A DNA stretch of 64,000 bases from Haloarcula mannanilytica (lineage in GTDB: Archaea; Halobacteriota; Halobacteria; Halobacteriales; Haloarculaceae). The stretch's first letter is position 1; each line of letters starts with the position of its first letter. Of the stretch, positions 42,096 through 51,218 are shown in pieces. Location: the NCBI RefSeq assembly GCF_005406125.1, contig NZ_BIXZ01000001.1, positions 372,001-436,000 on the forward strand, read 5' to 3'. Both the position numbers and the translations under genes were made by a program. Under the pieces are notes generated by a model, which saw only the letters and a list, made by a program, of their open reading frames with translations, searched no databases and was not told the DNA's origin.

Positions 42096-43172
42096 ATGAG
42101 TGACGATCTCCAACCGCTTGCCCCGCGGCAAGCACTGGAGATGTGGATTGACCGGCAGAAGGCCGAGAAAGCCGACGAGACGGTCCAAAGTTACTACTAC
42201 CGCGTTCGGCAGTTCGTCGACTGGCTCGACGAAGAGGGCATCGACAACCTGAACGACCTCACCGGGCGCGACGTGTTCCGGTACGATTCCGAGCGACGTG
42301 CTGACGGGCTAACCAAGAACGCCCTGAACACGCAACTCGGGACCATCAAACTGTTTCTGGACTTCTGCGTCGACGTAGAAGCCGTTCCGCCGGTGCTGCC
42401 CGCGAAGGTTGACGTGCCGACCCTCTCGAAGGCAGAACGAGCGAACGAGGAGAAACTGACGGCGAACCGCGCCGAGACGATTCTGCACAAGCTGGAACAG
42501 TTCGACTACGCCAGCCGCGACCACATGCTGTTCGCGCTGGCGTGGCATACTGGTGCTCGACTCGGTGCGCTTCGTGCGCTCGACCTGGACGACTGCTACC
42601 TGACCGACGACGATCTCGACCGACTGGCCCACCGGGACGGACTCACCGACGAGGAACTCGAACAGTTCGACGTTCCGTTCGTCTACTTCCGCCATCGGCC
42701 TGAGACGGATACGCCGCTGAAGAATCAGGAGGATGGTGAGCGTCCGGTCGGCCTGTCGGAAGAGATCGGGCAGCTGCTCGAAGACTACATTGAGGTAACC
42801 CGCGTCGAGGTCGAGGACGAACACGGGCGCAAGCCGCTGTTCTCCAGCAAGCGCGGAACCGGTCGAATGTCGAAGGGCGCGATTCGCTCGCGGTTCAATA
42901 TCATCACCCAGCCGTGCCGTTTCGGGACGTGTCCGCACGACCGCGATACGGAGACCTGCGAGGCACTGGAACACGGCTACGAATCGCGCTGCCCGTCGGC
43001 CCGTTCGCCTCACCGGATTCGGACTGGTTCGATCACGCATCACCGTGATGAAGGCTGGCCGCCGGAGGTGCTGGCCGAGCGTGTGAACGCGACCCCGGAG
43101 GTCATTCGGACGCATTACGACCAGCCGGACCTGCTGAAGCGGATGGAATCGCGCCGTAGCTACCTCGACTAA
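42096..43172 (+). CDS. Tyrosine recombinase/integrase of the element
   Basis: Site-specific recombinase of 358 residues. The N-terminal SAM-like DNA-binding domain (ALEMWIDRQKAEKADETVQSYYYRV) is followed by the catalytic domain, which has the first arginine in WHTGARLGALRAL, the H-x-x-R box in SPHRIRTG and the nucleophile tyrosine in IRTHYDQPD. A CPHDRDTETCEALEHGYESRC segment before the HxxR box may bind zinc, a feature of haloarchaeal integrases. The gene is intact and 74 bp from attR. It should catalyse integration at the tRNA-Pro 3' end. Confidence 0.9.
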   Translation: MSDDLQPLAPRQALEMWIDRQKAEKADETVQSYYYRVRQFVDWLDEEGIDNLNDLTGRDVFRYDSERRADGLTKNALNTQLGTIKLFLDFCVDVEAVPPVLPAKVDVPTLSKAERANEEKLTANRAETILHKLEQFDYASRDHMLFALAWHTGARLGALRALDLDDCYLTDDDLDRLAHRDGLTDEELEQFDVPFVYFRHRPETDTPLKNQEDGERPVGLSEEIGQLLEDYIEVTRVEVEDEHGRKPLFSSKRGTGRMSKGAIRSRFNIITQPCRFGTCPHDRDTETCEALEHGYESRCPSARSPHRIRTGSITHHRDEGWPPEVLAERVNATPEVIRTHYDQPDLLKRMESRRSYLD

Positions 43173-43245
43173 CAGCAGTTCACAGACCCATGAGTCACAA
43201 CCACGACACCCCACGGATGGATAGCTCTAGAGACGAATCGCGGCA

Positions 43246-43269
43246 CTCGGCGGTCCCACTTCAACTTCT
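43246..43269 (+). repeat. attR: second copy of the 24-bp direct repeat
   Basis: Identical to 37517-37540. Just upstream, GACGAATCGCGGC resembles the tRNA T-arm (TCGAATCTCGGC), hinting that similarity to the tRNA extends imperfectly further into the element side. Confidence 0.9.
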
Positions 43270-43405
43270 TGCGTGACGAATACGACTGGACAGTGGCGGT
43301 TTCGCATGCGGCTGACGACTGGTGCCAAAGTGTGATCTGTACGGCCGTGTCAGACCGAGACTGATTTCCTCTACACTTTTGTGACGCCGATAGCAATCGG
43401 GGGGT

Positions 43406-44656
43406 ATGGGAAAGGCAAACGACGTAGACTACGCTGACCTGCACGACCCGAACGCGGAGTACACGATGCGGGAGCTCTCCGCGGAGACAATGGGCGTCAC
43501 CGCGAAACGTGGCGGCGGCCGCGACGTGGAGATTACCGACATTCAGACGACGATGGTCGACGGGAACTTCCCGTGGACGCTCGTCCGCATTTACACCGAC
43601 GCAGGCATCGTCGGCACGGGCGAGGCCTACTGGGGCGCTGGCGTCCCGGAACTCATCGAGCGGATGAAGCCGTTCGTCGTCGGGGAGAACCCGCTGGACA
43701 TCGACCGCCTCTACGAGCACCTCATCCAGAAGATGAGCGGCGAGGGCAGCGTCGAGGGCGTCACCGTCACCGCCATCGCCGGCATCGAGGTGGCGCTGCA
43801 CGACCTCGCGGGCAAGATCCTCGAAGTGCCGGCGTACCAGCTACTCGGTGGCAAGTATCGCGACGAGATGCGCGTGTACTGTGACTGTCACACCGAAGAG
43901 GAGGCCGACGCCGACGCCTGCGCCGAGGAGGCCCGCCGCGTCGTCGACGAACTGGGCTACGACGCCCTGAAGTTCGACCTCGACGTGCCAAGCGGCCTGG
44001 AGAAGGACCGCGCGAACCGCCACCTCCGCCCGGGCGAAATCCGCCACAAGGCCGAGATCGTCGAGAAGGTCACCGAGGAAGTCAAAGACGAGGCCGACGT
44101 GGCCTTCGACTGTCACTGGACGTACTCGGGTAGCTCCGGCAAGCGCCTCGCCGAAGCTATCGACGAGTACGATGTCTGGTGGCTCGAAGATCCCGTCCCG
44201 CCGGAGAACCTCGAAGTGCAGGAGGAGGTCACCAAGTCCACGAACACGCCGATCACCGTCGGCGAGAACCGCTACCGCGTCACCGAGGAGCGACGGCTCA
44301 TCGAGAACCAGGCCGTCGACATGGTCGCACCGGACATGCCGAAAGTCGGCGGCATGCGCGAGACGCGCAAGGTCGCTGACGTGGCCAACCAGTACTACAT
44401 CCCGGTGGCGATGCACAACGTCTCCTCGCCGATTGCGACGATGGCGAGCGCCCACGTCGGGGCCGCGGTCCCGAACTCCCTGGCTGTCGAGTACCACTCC
44501 TACGAACTCGACTGGTGGGAGGACCTGGTCGAGGAGACTGTCATCGAGGACGGCTACATCGAGATTCCGGAAGAGCCGGGGCTCGGGCTGACGCTCGACC
44601 TCGATACCGTCGAAGAGCACGTCGTCGAGGGCGACACCGTCTTCGACGAAGCGTAA
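43406..44656 (+). CDS. Mandelate racemase/muconate lactonizing-type sugar acid dehydratase (gluconate dehydratase-like)
   Basis: Enolase-superfamily enzyme of 416 residues. After a 40-residue N-terminal part come the capping domain (TTMVDGNFPWTLVRIYTDAGIVGTGEAYWG) and barrel motifs: YDALKFDLDVPSG, metal ligands in DCHWTYSG, WLEDPVPPEN and ITVGENRYR, plus AMHNVSSPIAT with a histidine. It follows the pattern of haloarchaeal D-gluconate and D-xylonate dehydratases, which make 2-keto-3-deoxy acids in the semi-phosphorylative Entner-Doudoroff or pentose pathways. The substrate choice cannot be settled from the sequence. No aldolase or kinase neighbour is present. Confidence 0.88.
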   Translation: MGKANDVDYADLHDPNAEYTMRELSAETMGVTAKRGGGRDVEITDIQTTMVDGNFPWTLVRIYTDAGIVGTGEAYWGAGVPELIERMKPFVVGENPLDIDRLYEHLIQKMSGEGSVEGVTVTAIAGIEVALHDLAGKILEVPAYQLLGGKYRDEMRVYCDCHTEEEADADACAEEARRVVDELGYDALKFDLDVPSGLEKDRANRHLRPGEIRHKAEIVEKVTEEVKDEADVAFDCHWTYSGSSGKRLAEAIDEYDVWWLEDPVPPENLEVQEEVTKSTNTPITVGENRYRVTEERRLIENQAVDMVAPDMPKVGGMRETRKVADVANQYYIPVAMHNVSSPIATMASAHVGAAVPNSLAVEYHSYELDWWEDLVEETVIEDGYIEIPEEPGLGLTLDLDTVEEHVVEGDTVFDEA

Positions 44657-44732
44657 GTTCGGACCCCGTAGTTGGTGTTGACTGGGGCGGCACCGGGTGA
44701 CGTGGTGGTCACCCGGTATCACGGCGGCACGG

Positions 44733-46235
44733 CTACGCCGTTTCGAACTCGACGCCGGTGATCTCGAAGCGAGCACCGCCGGCGTCGCTTTCTGTGACCG
44801 CTATCGACCAGCCGTGGGTGTCTGCGATGTCGTCGACAATTCGGAGACCGAAGCCCGGCCCCGAAGCCAGCGAGTAGCCGCCCTCGAACACGTTCTCGCG
44901 CTCCTCGGCCGGAATCCCGACGCCGTCGTCGGCGACATAGAAGCCGTCGTCCAGTTCGCCGACGGTTAGCGTCAGGTCGGCGGCCGCGGTCCCCTGTGAC
45001 TGTGACAGCGAGGTCGTCCCACGCTGCTCGCCCGTCTCCGCCTGTCTCTCGGTGTGTGGCGTCGGGCCGTGTTCCACGCTGTCGTCGGCCCGCGGCCGAC
45101 TGCTTGTGGAACCGTGTTCCACACTGTTCCGGATGAGGTTCTCGAACAGCTGTCGGAGCCGGGCCGGGTCGACTCGGACCACGGCCGAGGTCTGTAGCTC
45201 CAGCGTCGCATCGCCAGTCTCGACAGTTTGCCAGCACTGCTCGACGACTGTCTGAAGCGGCACCGGCTCGCTGTCGAGCGCCGCTTCGCCGTTCCGGGCC
45301 AGCGTCAAGAGGTCGTCGATGAGCTGTCCGATGCGGTCGTGTGCCCGCTCGACCGAATCGAGGTGGTCGCCGTCGTTTTCCGCCCGCGCAAGTTCGAGTT
45401 GACCGCGGGCCACGTCCAGCGGGTTTCGGAGGTCGTGGCTGACCTCGCTGGCGAACTCTTCGAGGCGCTTGCGCTCGGTGATATCGCGCGAAGCCCCGAC
45501 TATTCTGGTGACCGTGCCGTCCTCGACAATCGGTTGCGCCTCGGCCCGCATCCAGCGCCGTTCGTCATCCGGCCGGGTGATGCGGAATTCGAGGTCGACG
45601 GCCTCGCCCGCCGACACGCGCTGCATCGCCTGAATGACCCTGTCCTGATCGTCCGGATGGATCGCCGTCATAAACTCCGCGGGATTGGCTTGCAGTGATT
45701 CGACGGACCGCCCGTAGAGCGATTCGTACTGTGAATTGACGAACTGTATCTCGGTCCAGTCCCCGGAAAACACCCACAGCAGTTCGTCGGACTGTTCCGC
45801 CAGTTCCGTCAATCGCTGTCTGGCCTGAACAGCGGTTTCGGTCGACCGGTGACGCTCGACGAGCAGCCGAATCCGGTTGGCGAGAAGGTCGCTCTGGCCC
45901 GTCTCTGTGTCTTTTCTGAAAATATCGGTGACGCCCCGCGAGACCGCATCGCTGGCAACTGACTCCGACTCGGTGAGCAAGAGAACCGGGATATCGGGGT
46001 CCGTCTCACGGACCGCGTCGACAAACGCAAGCCCGGTCATGTCTGGGAGGGAGTCGGCGACGACGATACCGTCGATGGCGTTCCTTTCGAGGTGGTCGAG
46101 CGCATCGTCTGCCCGATCGGTCGTGGTCACCGTGAGCGAGTTCGTCCGCTGTGTGTCGGGAAAGTCCACGGTTTCGTCGAGCGGCGGGGCGGTATCTACT
46201 TGCAGTACGTGTATCTGATCTGCTTGCACACACAT
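44733..46235 (-). CDS. Receiver-PAS-histidine kinase
   Basis: Hybrid sensor of 500 residues. A receiver-like domain (about 1-130, VVADSLPDMTGLAFVDAV) precedes a PAS domain (about 140-260: LLWVFSGDWTEIQFVNSQYE, MTAIHPDDQDRV, VGASRDITERK). The kinase core has phospho-acceptor EVSHDLRNPLDVARG, N box NLIRNSVEHG, DDGVGIP and GPGFGLRIV. Between the N box and the next motif there is an insert with a repeated SVEHG unit. It ends GGARFEITGVEF, like the kinase at 54733. No response regulator with output domain is adjacent. Confidence 0.9.
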   Translation of the reverse strand: MCVQADQIHVLQVDTAPPLDETVDFPDTQRTNSLTVTTTDRADDALDHLERNAIDGIVVADSLPDMTGLAFVDAVRETDPDIPVLLLTESESVASDAVSRGVTDIFRKDTETGQSDLLANRIRLLVERHRSTETAVQARQRLTELAEQSDELLWVFSGDWTEIQFVNSQYESLYGRSVESLQANPAEFMTAIHPDDQDRVIQAMQRVSAGEAVDLEFRITRPDDERRWMRAEAQPIVEDGTVTRIVGASRDITERKRLEEFASEVSHDLRNPLDVARGQLELARAENDGDHLDSVERAHDRIGQLIDDLLTLARNGEAALDSEPVPLQTVVEQCWQTVETGDATLELQTSAVVRVDPARLRQLFENLIRNSVEHGSTSSRPRADDSVEHGPTPHTERQAETGEQRGTTSLSQSQGTAAADLTLTVGELDDGFYVADDGVGIPAEERENVFEGGYSLASGPGFGLRIVDDIADTHGWSIAVTESDAGGARFEITGVEFETA

Positions 46236-46298
46236 GTCAGTCGTATTGTGTAAACAGGACTGCCCCCGCCCTCTTGAAGATACGCCTGAATTGACGGA

Positions 46299-47930
46299 TT
46301 ACCCCCCGAACCGATCCGAGATCGCGCCCCGGTCGATCTTGTCCGGGCCGCTGGTTGGCATCGCCTCGACGAACGCGATTTCGCGGGGGTGCTTGTACCG
46401 GGCCAGGCGGTCATCGAGGAACGCCCGGAGTTCCGGAAGCGTTAGCGGCCGGTCGCCGGCCCCGTCCGTCGTGACACCGGCAGCGGGTTCGATGACGGCC
46501 TTCCCGACCTGGCCCCACGTGTCGTCGGGCACCGGAATCACGACGACTTCACCGACGGAGGGGTGGTCGGCGATGGCGTCTTCGACCTCGGCAGGATAGA
46601 CGTTCTCGCCGCCGCTGACGAACATGTGCTTGGTACGGCCCTCAATGTAGTAGTAGCCGTCCGTGTCGACGCGGGCGAGGTCGCCGGTCGACACCCAGCC
46701 GTCGCCGAACGTGTCGGCGGTGGCCTCGGGATTGTCGAGGTAGCCCGTCGCGGCGTGGGGCGAGCGCAACTGGAGTTCGCCGACAGTGTCGGGGTCGACC
46801 GTCTCCCGCGGGCCGGAGGGACCGTCCCCGTCGTCCCTGTCTTCGGGTTGGACAACTCTGGCGTCAACGTGCAGCACCGGCTTCCCGACGGAATCGGCCT
46901 TCTCGCGGGGCCAGTCTTCGGGCATCGCGAAGTTGTTGGGACCGCACTCAGTGAGGCCGTAGCCCTGCGAGAGGTCGACGCCGCGGTCCCACCACGTCTC
47001 CATCACGCTCTTGCGGCAGGGACCGCCGCCGGACTTGGCAAAGCGCAGCGTCGAGAGGTCCGTCTCCGCCCAGCGGTCGTGCTGGGTCATCATCCGAAGC
47101 ACTGCGGGAACGGCAACGAGGACGGTCCCGCCCTCGGTGTCGATGGTCTCTAGCACGTCGCCGGGGTCGAACTCGCGGGCGATGACGACCGTTCCGCCCA
47201 TGTGCCACAGCGGGACGGTGAGGACGTTCCAGCCGCCGGTGTGGAACATCGGGAACACCATCGGCGTCACGTCGTCCTCGCGCAACCCCCAGGCCGTGAT
47301 CGTGTTCAGGGAGTTCCAGACGATACCGCGATGGGTTATTTCCGTCTCCTTGGGCGTCCCCGTCGACCCGCCAGTGTGAAGCAGGAGGTGCGTGTCGCCG
47401 GGGGCCGCCGTCGCCGTTTCGACGGGCGCGTCGTCCTCGGGGAGGGCCGAAGCGTAGGGCGTGCTGTCGAGTTGGGCGCCCGAGGACGCGCCGTCGCTTG
47501 CGGTTTCGAGATGGATGAGGCGGGGGGCAGTCGCGTCGGCTGTCTCCAGGGCGGCCGAGACAGTCTCGGCGAAGCGGGCCTCGACGACGAGGAGTTCGGG
47601 GTCCACACGGTCGAGGAGGTCGGCGAGTTCCGGGGGCGCAAGCCGGTGGGACAGCGGGGCCAGTCGGCTCCCGGTCTTTCCGGTGGCGAAGAACAGGTCG
47701 ACGACGGCCGGACGGTTCCGCGAGACGACGGCGACACTCGATTCATCACCGACCCCATGCTGTCGAAGCAGGCGAACGGTCCGGTTCGCTCGCCGGTCCA
47801 GTTCGGCGTAGGTGAACCGCTCGCCAGTCGTCGCGTCCACCAGCCCCTCGCGGTCCGGGGTGAGCGCGGCCCGGCGTTCGCTCCAGGCACCGACCCATTC
47901 CTGCGGAGTGTTGGGGCCGATCTCAGACAT
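46299..47930 (-). CDS. AMP-forming fatty-acid-type acyl-CoA ligase (module 2)
   Basis: ANL-superfamily ligase of 543 residues. LHTGGSTGTPKETEITHRG is the P-loop, FPMFHTGGWNVLTVPLWHMGGTVV lies in the acyl region, and LSQGYGLTECGPNNF is the A5 motif of medium or long-chain ligases. IEGRTKHMFVSGGENVYPAEVE is the hinge, and the catalytic lysine lies in SGPDKIDRGA. It differs from the acetyl-CoA-synthetase-like enzyme of module 1. It overlaps the hydrolase stop by 8 bp and follows ABC operon 2, suggesting activation of an imported carboxylate. Confidence 0.9.
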   Translation of the reverse strand: MSEIGPNTPQEWVGAWSERRAALTPDREGLVDATTGERFTYAELDRRANRTVRLLRQHGVGDESSVAVVSRNRPAVVDLFFATGKTGSRLAPLSHRLAPPELADLLDRVDPELLVVEARFAETVSAALETADATAPRLIHLETASDGASSGAQLDSTPYASALPEDDAPVETATAAPGDTHLLLHTGGSTGTPKETEITHRGIVWNSLNTITAWGLREDDVTPMVFPMFHTGGWNVLTVPLWHMGGTVVIAREFDPGDVLETIDTEGGTVLVAVPAVLRMMTQHDRWAETDLSTLRFAKSGGGPCRKSVMETWWDRGVDLSQGYGLTECGPNNFAMPEDWPREKADSVGKPVLHVDARVVQPEDRDDGDGPSGPRETVDPDTVGELQLRSPHAATGYLDNPEATADTFGDGWVSTGDLARVDTDGYYYIEGRTKHMFVSGGENVYPAEVEDAIADHPSVGEVVVIPVPDDTWGQVGKAVIEPAAGVTTDGAGDRPLTLPELRAFLDDRLARYKHPREIAFVEAMPTSGPDKIDRGAISDRFGG

Positions 47931-48777
47931 CGTCGATGAACTCCTGTATCTGTGTGTTGACACGCTCGTACTCCTCGATGAACAGCAGATGCGGACCACC
48001 GTGGACGGTGATGAAGTCGGCGTTTGGCAGCCCCCGTGCCAGCAGTTCCCCGTTCTCATAGGGGACGACCTCGTCGGCGGTCCCGTGGATGACCAGTGCC
48101 GGCTCCGTGATTTCCTGGAGGCGGTCCGACGCGTCGAACGCCTGGACCGCCGCGCCTTGCCATTCGAGAGCCTGGTCGCTGGCGTCGCTGTCGATACGCC
48201 AGTCGATGATGCGTTCGATAAGGTCCTCGTGGGCCCCCATGAACGAATCTGAGAGTGCCGGCTGCATCTTGTACCGCCGGAGTTCGCGTTCGTCGAGGTC
48301 GTCGGGGACAGCGAACATCCGCTGCTGGGTCTCCTCGGGGACCGGCTTGGCCTCCGGCCCGCCCGGCGAGGTACACATGAGCGTCAGCGACCTGGCCCGG
48401 TCGTACTCTAAGGCGTACTGCTGGGCGATCATCCCTCCCATGCTGGCCCCGACGACGTGGGCCTGCTCAACGCCGGCGTCGTCCAGCACCGCTTCCAGGT
48501 CGCTCGCCATCTGGCGCATCGTGTACGGCCCCTCGGATTCGTCCGAGTCGCCGGTGCCGCGGTTGTCCCACACGATCGTCTGGTACTCGTCGACGAGGGC
48601 CTCCTGTTGCCACAGCCACATCCAGCGGCCGTAACCGATGCCTTCGACGAAGACAACGGTCTCGGCGTCCGGCGGCCCGTCACGTTCGTAGGCGATGTCG
48701 ACGCCGTCGTTGGTCGCGTATTGCATACTGGCTGGTTCTGGTTGGATATCCTTCAAGTGGTCCGGTTCCGCGGTCAT
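47923..48777 (-). CDS. Alpha/beta-fold hydrolase (module 2)
   Basis: Hydrolase of 284 residues. VVFVEGIGYGRWMWLWQ is the oxyanion region, GASMGGMIAQQYALEY holds the nucleophile serine, and the acid is in IHGTADEVVPY and the histidine in HGGPHLLFIEE. It resembles enol-lactonases and small esterases (3-oxoadipate enol-lactonase group). It lies 145 bp after the LivM-like gene on the same strand and overlaps the acyl-CoA ligase, so it may release a free acid from an ester or lactone for the ligase. The substrate is unknown. Confidence 0.87.
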   Translation of the reverse strand: MTAEPDHLKDIQPEPASMQYATNDGVDIAYERDGPPDAETVVFVEGIGYGRWMWLWQQEALVDEYQTIVWDNRGTGDSDESEGPYTMRQMASDLEAVLDDAGVEQAHVVGASMGGMIAQQYALEYDRARSLTLMCTSPGGPEAKPVPEETQQRMFAVPDDLDERELRRYKMQPALSDSFMGAHEDLIERIIDWRIDSDASDQALEWQGAAVQAFDASDRLQEITEPALVIHGTADEVVPYENGELLARGLPNADFITVHGGPHLLFIEEYERVNTQIQEFIDDV

Positions 48778-48922
48778 TGCTCTACTGGCTCCGTGTTCGG
48801 GAGGTCAGATATCGTGTCGTCTCGCTGGCGATACCTCTCCGTGGGCCAGCCTGGGGGCGAGCGGCCGCCCCACGCCCAGGTCGTCGCTCTGTCTGGCGGT
48901 TCGACGGTCGTTTTCACTGTTT

Positions 48923-50233
48923 TCATTGGTCGGAGTCACCCCAGAGCTTCGCCGGCAGCGCCTCGGCGAATGTTCCGCCGATGCGTGCCCGGAGCGTCCC
49001 GAGCAGGCCGTCGGGGACGTAGAGGACGAACAGCACGAACACGAGGCCGACGTAGAGGCTCGCGTGCCCGTTCAACAGCAGGTCGATGAGCCCGCCGATG
49101 GTCGTGTCTCCGAACAGCGTCGCGTCCAGCGTTTCCTGGCCCAGTAGCGCGCGGAGATAGGGTAACAGACCCCCTCCTTGGCCGGCCTTCGAGAGGAATT
49201 CTCGGACTGTTTCGTCGAACAGGTGGCCGTACAGCGAGCCGGCGAGCGTGCCGAACCCGCCGATGATACTCGCCAGCAAGGCATCGCCCGTCACCAGGAA
49301 GTAAAAGGAGTTCTCCGGGCTGGCCGAGCGCTTGAAACCGGCGAACAGGCCGCCGGCGACGGCGGCGAAGAAGCCGCTGATTGCGAAGGCCCCGAGCTTG
49401 TACAGGTAGGTGTTGTAACCGATGGCGACGGCGCGCTCCTCGTTTTCCCGGATGGCTATCATCACCCGTCCGAACGGGGAGTGGATGACCCGCTGCATGG
49501 CGAAGTAGCAGGCCAGGACGACCAGGCCGATCATGTAGTAGGACACCTCCGTCCCGGACAGCGTCGACCCGAGTAGGGCCACCTCGTCACCGGTCAACAC
49601 GCCGATAGACAGCGAGAGCTGGTCGATACCGGGCACGCCGATCTGGAACCCCTCGGCGTGGCTCGGGCCGACCGCTGGGCCGTCGCGGGGGTTGTTGGCG
49701 ACGTAGTCCCAGCCGCGGACGAACACGTAGAACACCTGCGCGAAGCCCAGCGTAATCATCGCGAAGTAGACGCCCGACAGGCGGAAGGACACGAGTCCGA
49801 CTAGTATCGCCAGCGCGATGGCGATGAGGCCGCCGACCAGGAGCGACAGCATGAACGGCGTCCCGGGACCGAGCAGCGGCATCTTCCCGTTAGCGATGAG
49901 GATGACCGTGTACGCGCCGGTGCCGTAGAACACCGCGTGGCCGAAGGAGAGGTAGCCAGTGTAGCCGCTGATGAAATCAAAAGAGATGGCAAATAGGCCG
50001 AAGTAGAGGACGCCGACCATCGTCTCCACCGTCGGCAGGAGCATCTGCGTCTCGGCGCTGACCGGCGAGTTCAACAGCGTGTGATACACCGGCGGGTACA
50101 GCACCAGCAGGGCGATGATGACGATGTGGGCGGTGTGGTCCCGCAGGTACTCCCGGGGCCACCCAGTTTCAACGGTTGTGGCGGCCTGTGGCTCGGACGC
50201 CGCCTCGGCGTCGGCCTCAGTTTCGGCGCTAAT
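48923..50233 (-). CDS. Liv-type ABC transporter permease (LivM-like, module 2), ATT start proposed
   Basis: Permease of about 436 residues. FISGYTGYLSFGHAVFYGTGAYTV, LSGVYFAMITLGFAQVFYVF, and SPFGRVMIAIRENEERAVAIGYN are LivM signatures. The first ATG, GTG or TTG in frame is the GTG at 50104, which would remove the first membrane helix (AHIVIIALLVLYPPVYHTLL). Translating upstream gives a normal acidic N-terminus (SAETEADAEAASEPQ) that begins at ATT 50233, overlapping the livH stop as ATTAG. I therefore propose ATT initiation. The C-terminal part contains an extra segment of about 40 residues (GQGGGLLPYLRALLGQE). Confidence 0.85.
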   Translation of the reverse strand: MSAETEADAEAASEPQAATTVETGWPREYLRDHTAHIVIIALLVLYPPVYHTLLNSPVSAETQMLLPTVETMVGVLYFGLFAISFDFISGYTGYLSFGHAVFYGTGAYTVILIANGKMPLLGPGTPFMLSLLVGGLIAIALAILVGLVSFRLSGVYFAMITLGFAQVFYVFVRGWDYVANNPRDGPAVGPSHAEGFQIGVPGIDQLSLSIGVLTGDEVALLGSTLSGTEVSYYMIGLVVLACYFAMQRVIHSPFGRVMIAIRENEERAVAIGYNTYLYKLGAFAISGFFAAVAGGLFAGFKRSASPENSFYFLVTGDALLASIIGGFGTLAGSLYGHLFDETVREFLSKAGQGGGLLPYLRALLGQETLDATLFGDTTIGGLIDLLLNGHASLYVGLVFVLFVLYVPDGLLGTLRARIGGTFAEALPAKLWGDSDQ

Positions 50234-51218
50234 GGCCCCCCACCTCCTCGACGCCGAACAGTCCCTGCGGGCGGACGATGAGCGTCACCACGAGCACCAG
50301 GAACAGGACGAGTTCCGGCAGGCCCGTGAACTGAATGGCGTTCTGGAACCACCAAGTCGTCACCGCGTCGGCCATTCCCACCACGAGGGCAGCGACGACG
50401 GTCCCGCGAAAGGTTCCGAGGCCGCCGACGATGACGACGATGAACGCCGGCAGCAACGTCTCGGCCGCAAGCGGGACGCTCGCGCCCCACGTCGGGTCCC
50501 ACATCAACAGCGTTCCGGCTGCGCCGGCCAGGCCGATACCCAGCGCGAACACAACGGTGAACACCTGGCGAACGTCAATGCCCAGCGCCGACGCCATCTC
50601 CGTGTCCTCGCTGCCGGCCCGGATGTACAGCCCGTAGCGGGTCTTCGTGAGGAAGGCCCAGATGCCGACCACCGTGATAGTTCCAAGGAGTATCTGGAAC
50701 AGCGACATCCAGCCGGCGCTGACGGGGCCGAGCGAGACCGGCTCCCGGAGGAACTGGGGCTTGGTCGCCAGCGCGGCCTGCCAGTCCGACAGCGGCTGGA
50801 GGTCATAAATCCCCAGCACGATGCGAACGAGTTCCTCGATGACGAGCGTCAGGCCGAAGGTCAGCAGGATCTGGTATATCGGCGGCCGGTCGTACAGCGG
50901 CCGGATGATGGTCGTCTCGATTGCGCCGCCAAGCACCGTCAACAGTGCAAAGACGACGACGATGGCGACGAAGAACAGCCCGAGACGCGTTAGCGGTGCT
51001 GTCCCACTGGTGACCGTGACGACCATCAGGAGGCCGCCGAGATATGCGCCGACCATCGTCAGCGACCCGTGCGCGAAGTTCAACACGCCCATCAGACCGA
51101 AGATGAGGGTGAGGCCGCTTGCTATCATCACGTACAGCGCCGACTTGGCGAGGCCGTTGACGATGACGCCGCCGAGTTCGCTCAGCGTCAGAAACTCCGC
51201 GAGTGCTTCCAGTATCAT
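50229..51218 (-). CDS. Liv-type ABC transporter permease (LivH-like, module 2)
   Basis: Permease of 329 residues with about eight membrane segments. LMGVLNFAHGSLTMVGAYLGG, RAGSEDTEMASALGIDVRQVF and VIVGGLGTFRGTVVAALVVGM are LivH hallmarks. Its ATG overlaps the end of the livF gene (ATGA). Its C-terminus and stop overlap the LivM-like start region by 5 bp. Confidence 0.9.
   Translation of the reverse strand: MILEALAEFLTLSELGGVIVNGLAKSALYVMIASGLTLIFGLMGVLNFAHGSLTMVGAYLGGLLMVVTVTSGTAPLTRLGLFFVAIVVVFALLTVLGGAIETTIIRPLYDRPPIYQILLTFGLTLVIEELVRIVLGIYDLQPLSDWQAALATKPQFLREPVSLGPVSAGWMSLFQILLGTITVVGIWAFLTKTRYGLYIRAGSEDTEMASALGIDVRQVFTVVFALGIGLAGAAGTLLMWDPTWGASVPLAAETLLPAFIVVIVGGLGTFRGTVVAALVVGMADAVTTWWFQNAIQFTGLPELVLFLVLVVTLIVRPQGLFGVEEVGGH

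Larger units (their letters stand above)
37517..43269. mobile_element. Integrated plasmid-like element in tRNA-Pro
   Basis: About 5.7 kb bounded by a perfect 24-bp direct repeat. One copy is in the 3' end of tRNA-Pro and the other lies 74 bp after the integrase stop. Contents in order: zinc-ribbon protein, hairpin-rich gap, HUH replication initiator, AT-rich DUF4145 gene, iteron-like repeats, small winged-helix gene, three hairpins, tyrosine integrase. There are no spike, capsid, packaging-ATPase or conjugation genes. A self-replicating, site-specifically integrating small plasmid is the best reading. Confidence 0.87.

Noticed and set aside
37517-43269. Pleolipovirus-type provirus
   Set aside because: The HUH Rep and integrase would fit, but there is no spike protein, no small membrane-protein cluster and no packaging-type ATPase.
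46242-46255. GTGTAAAC-containing sequence between the receiver kinase and the acyl-CoA ligase as an operator
   Set aside because: Only one half-site matches, and it lies upstream of the kinase, not of a module gene. Kept out of the consensus.
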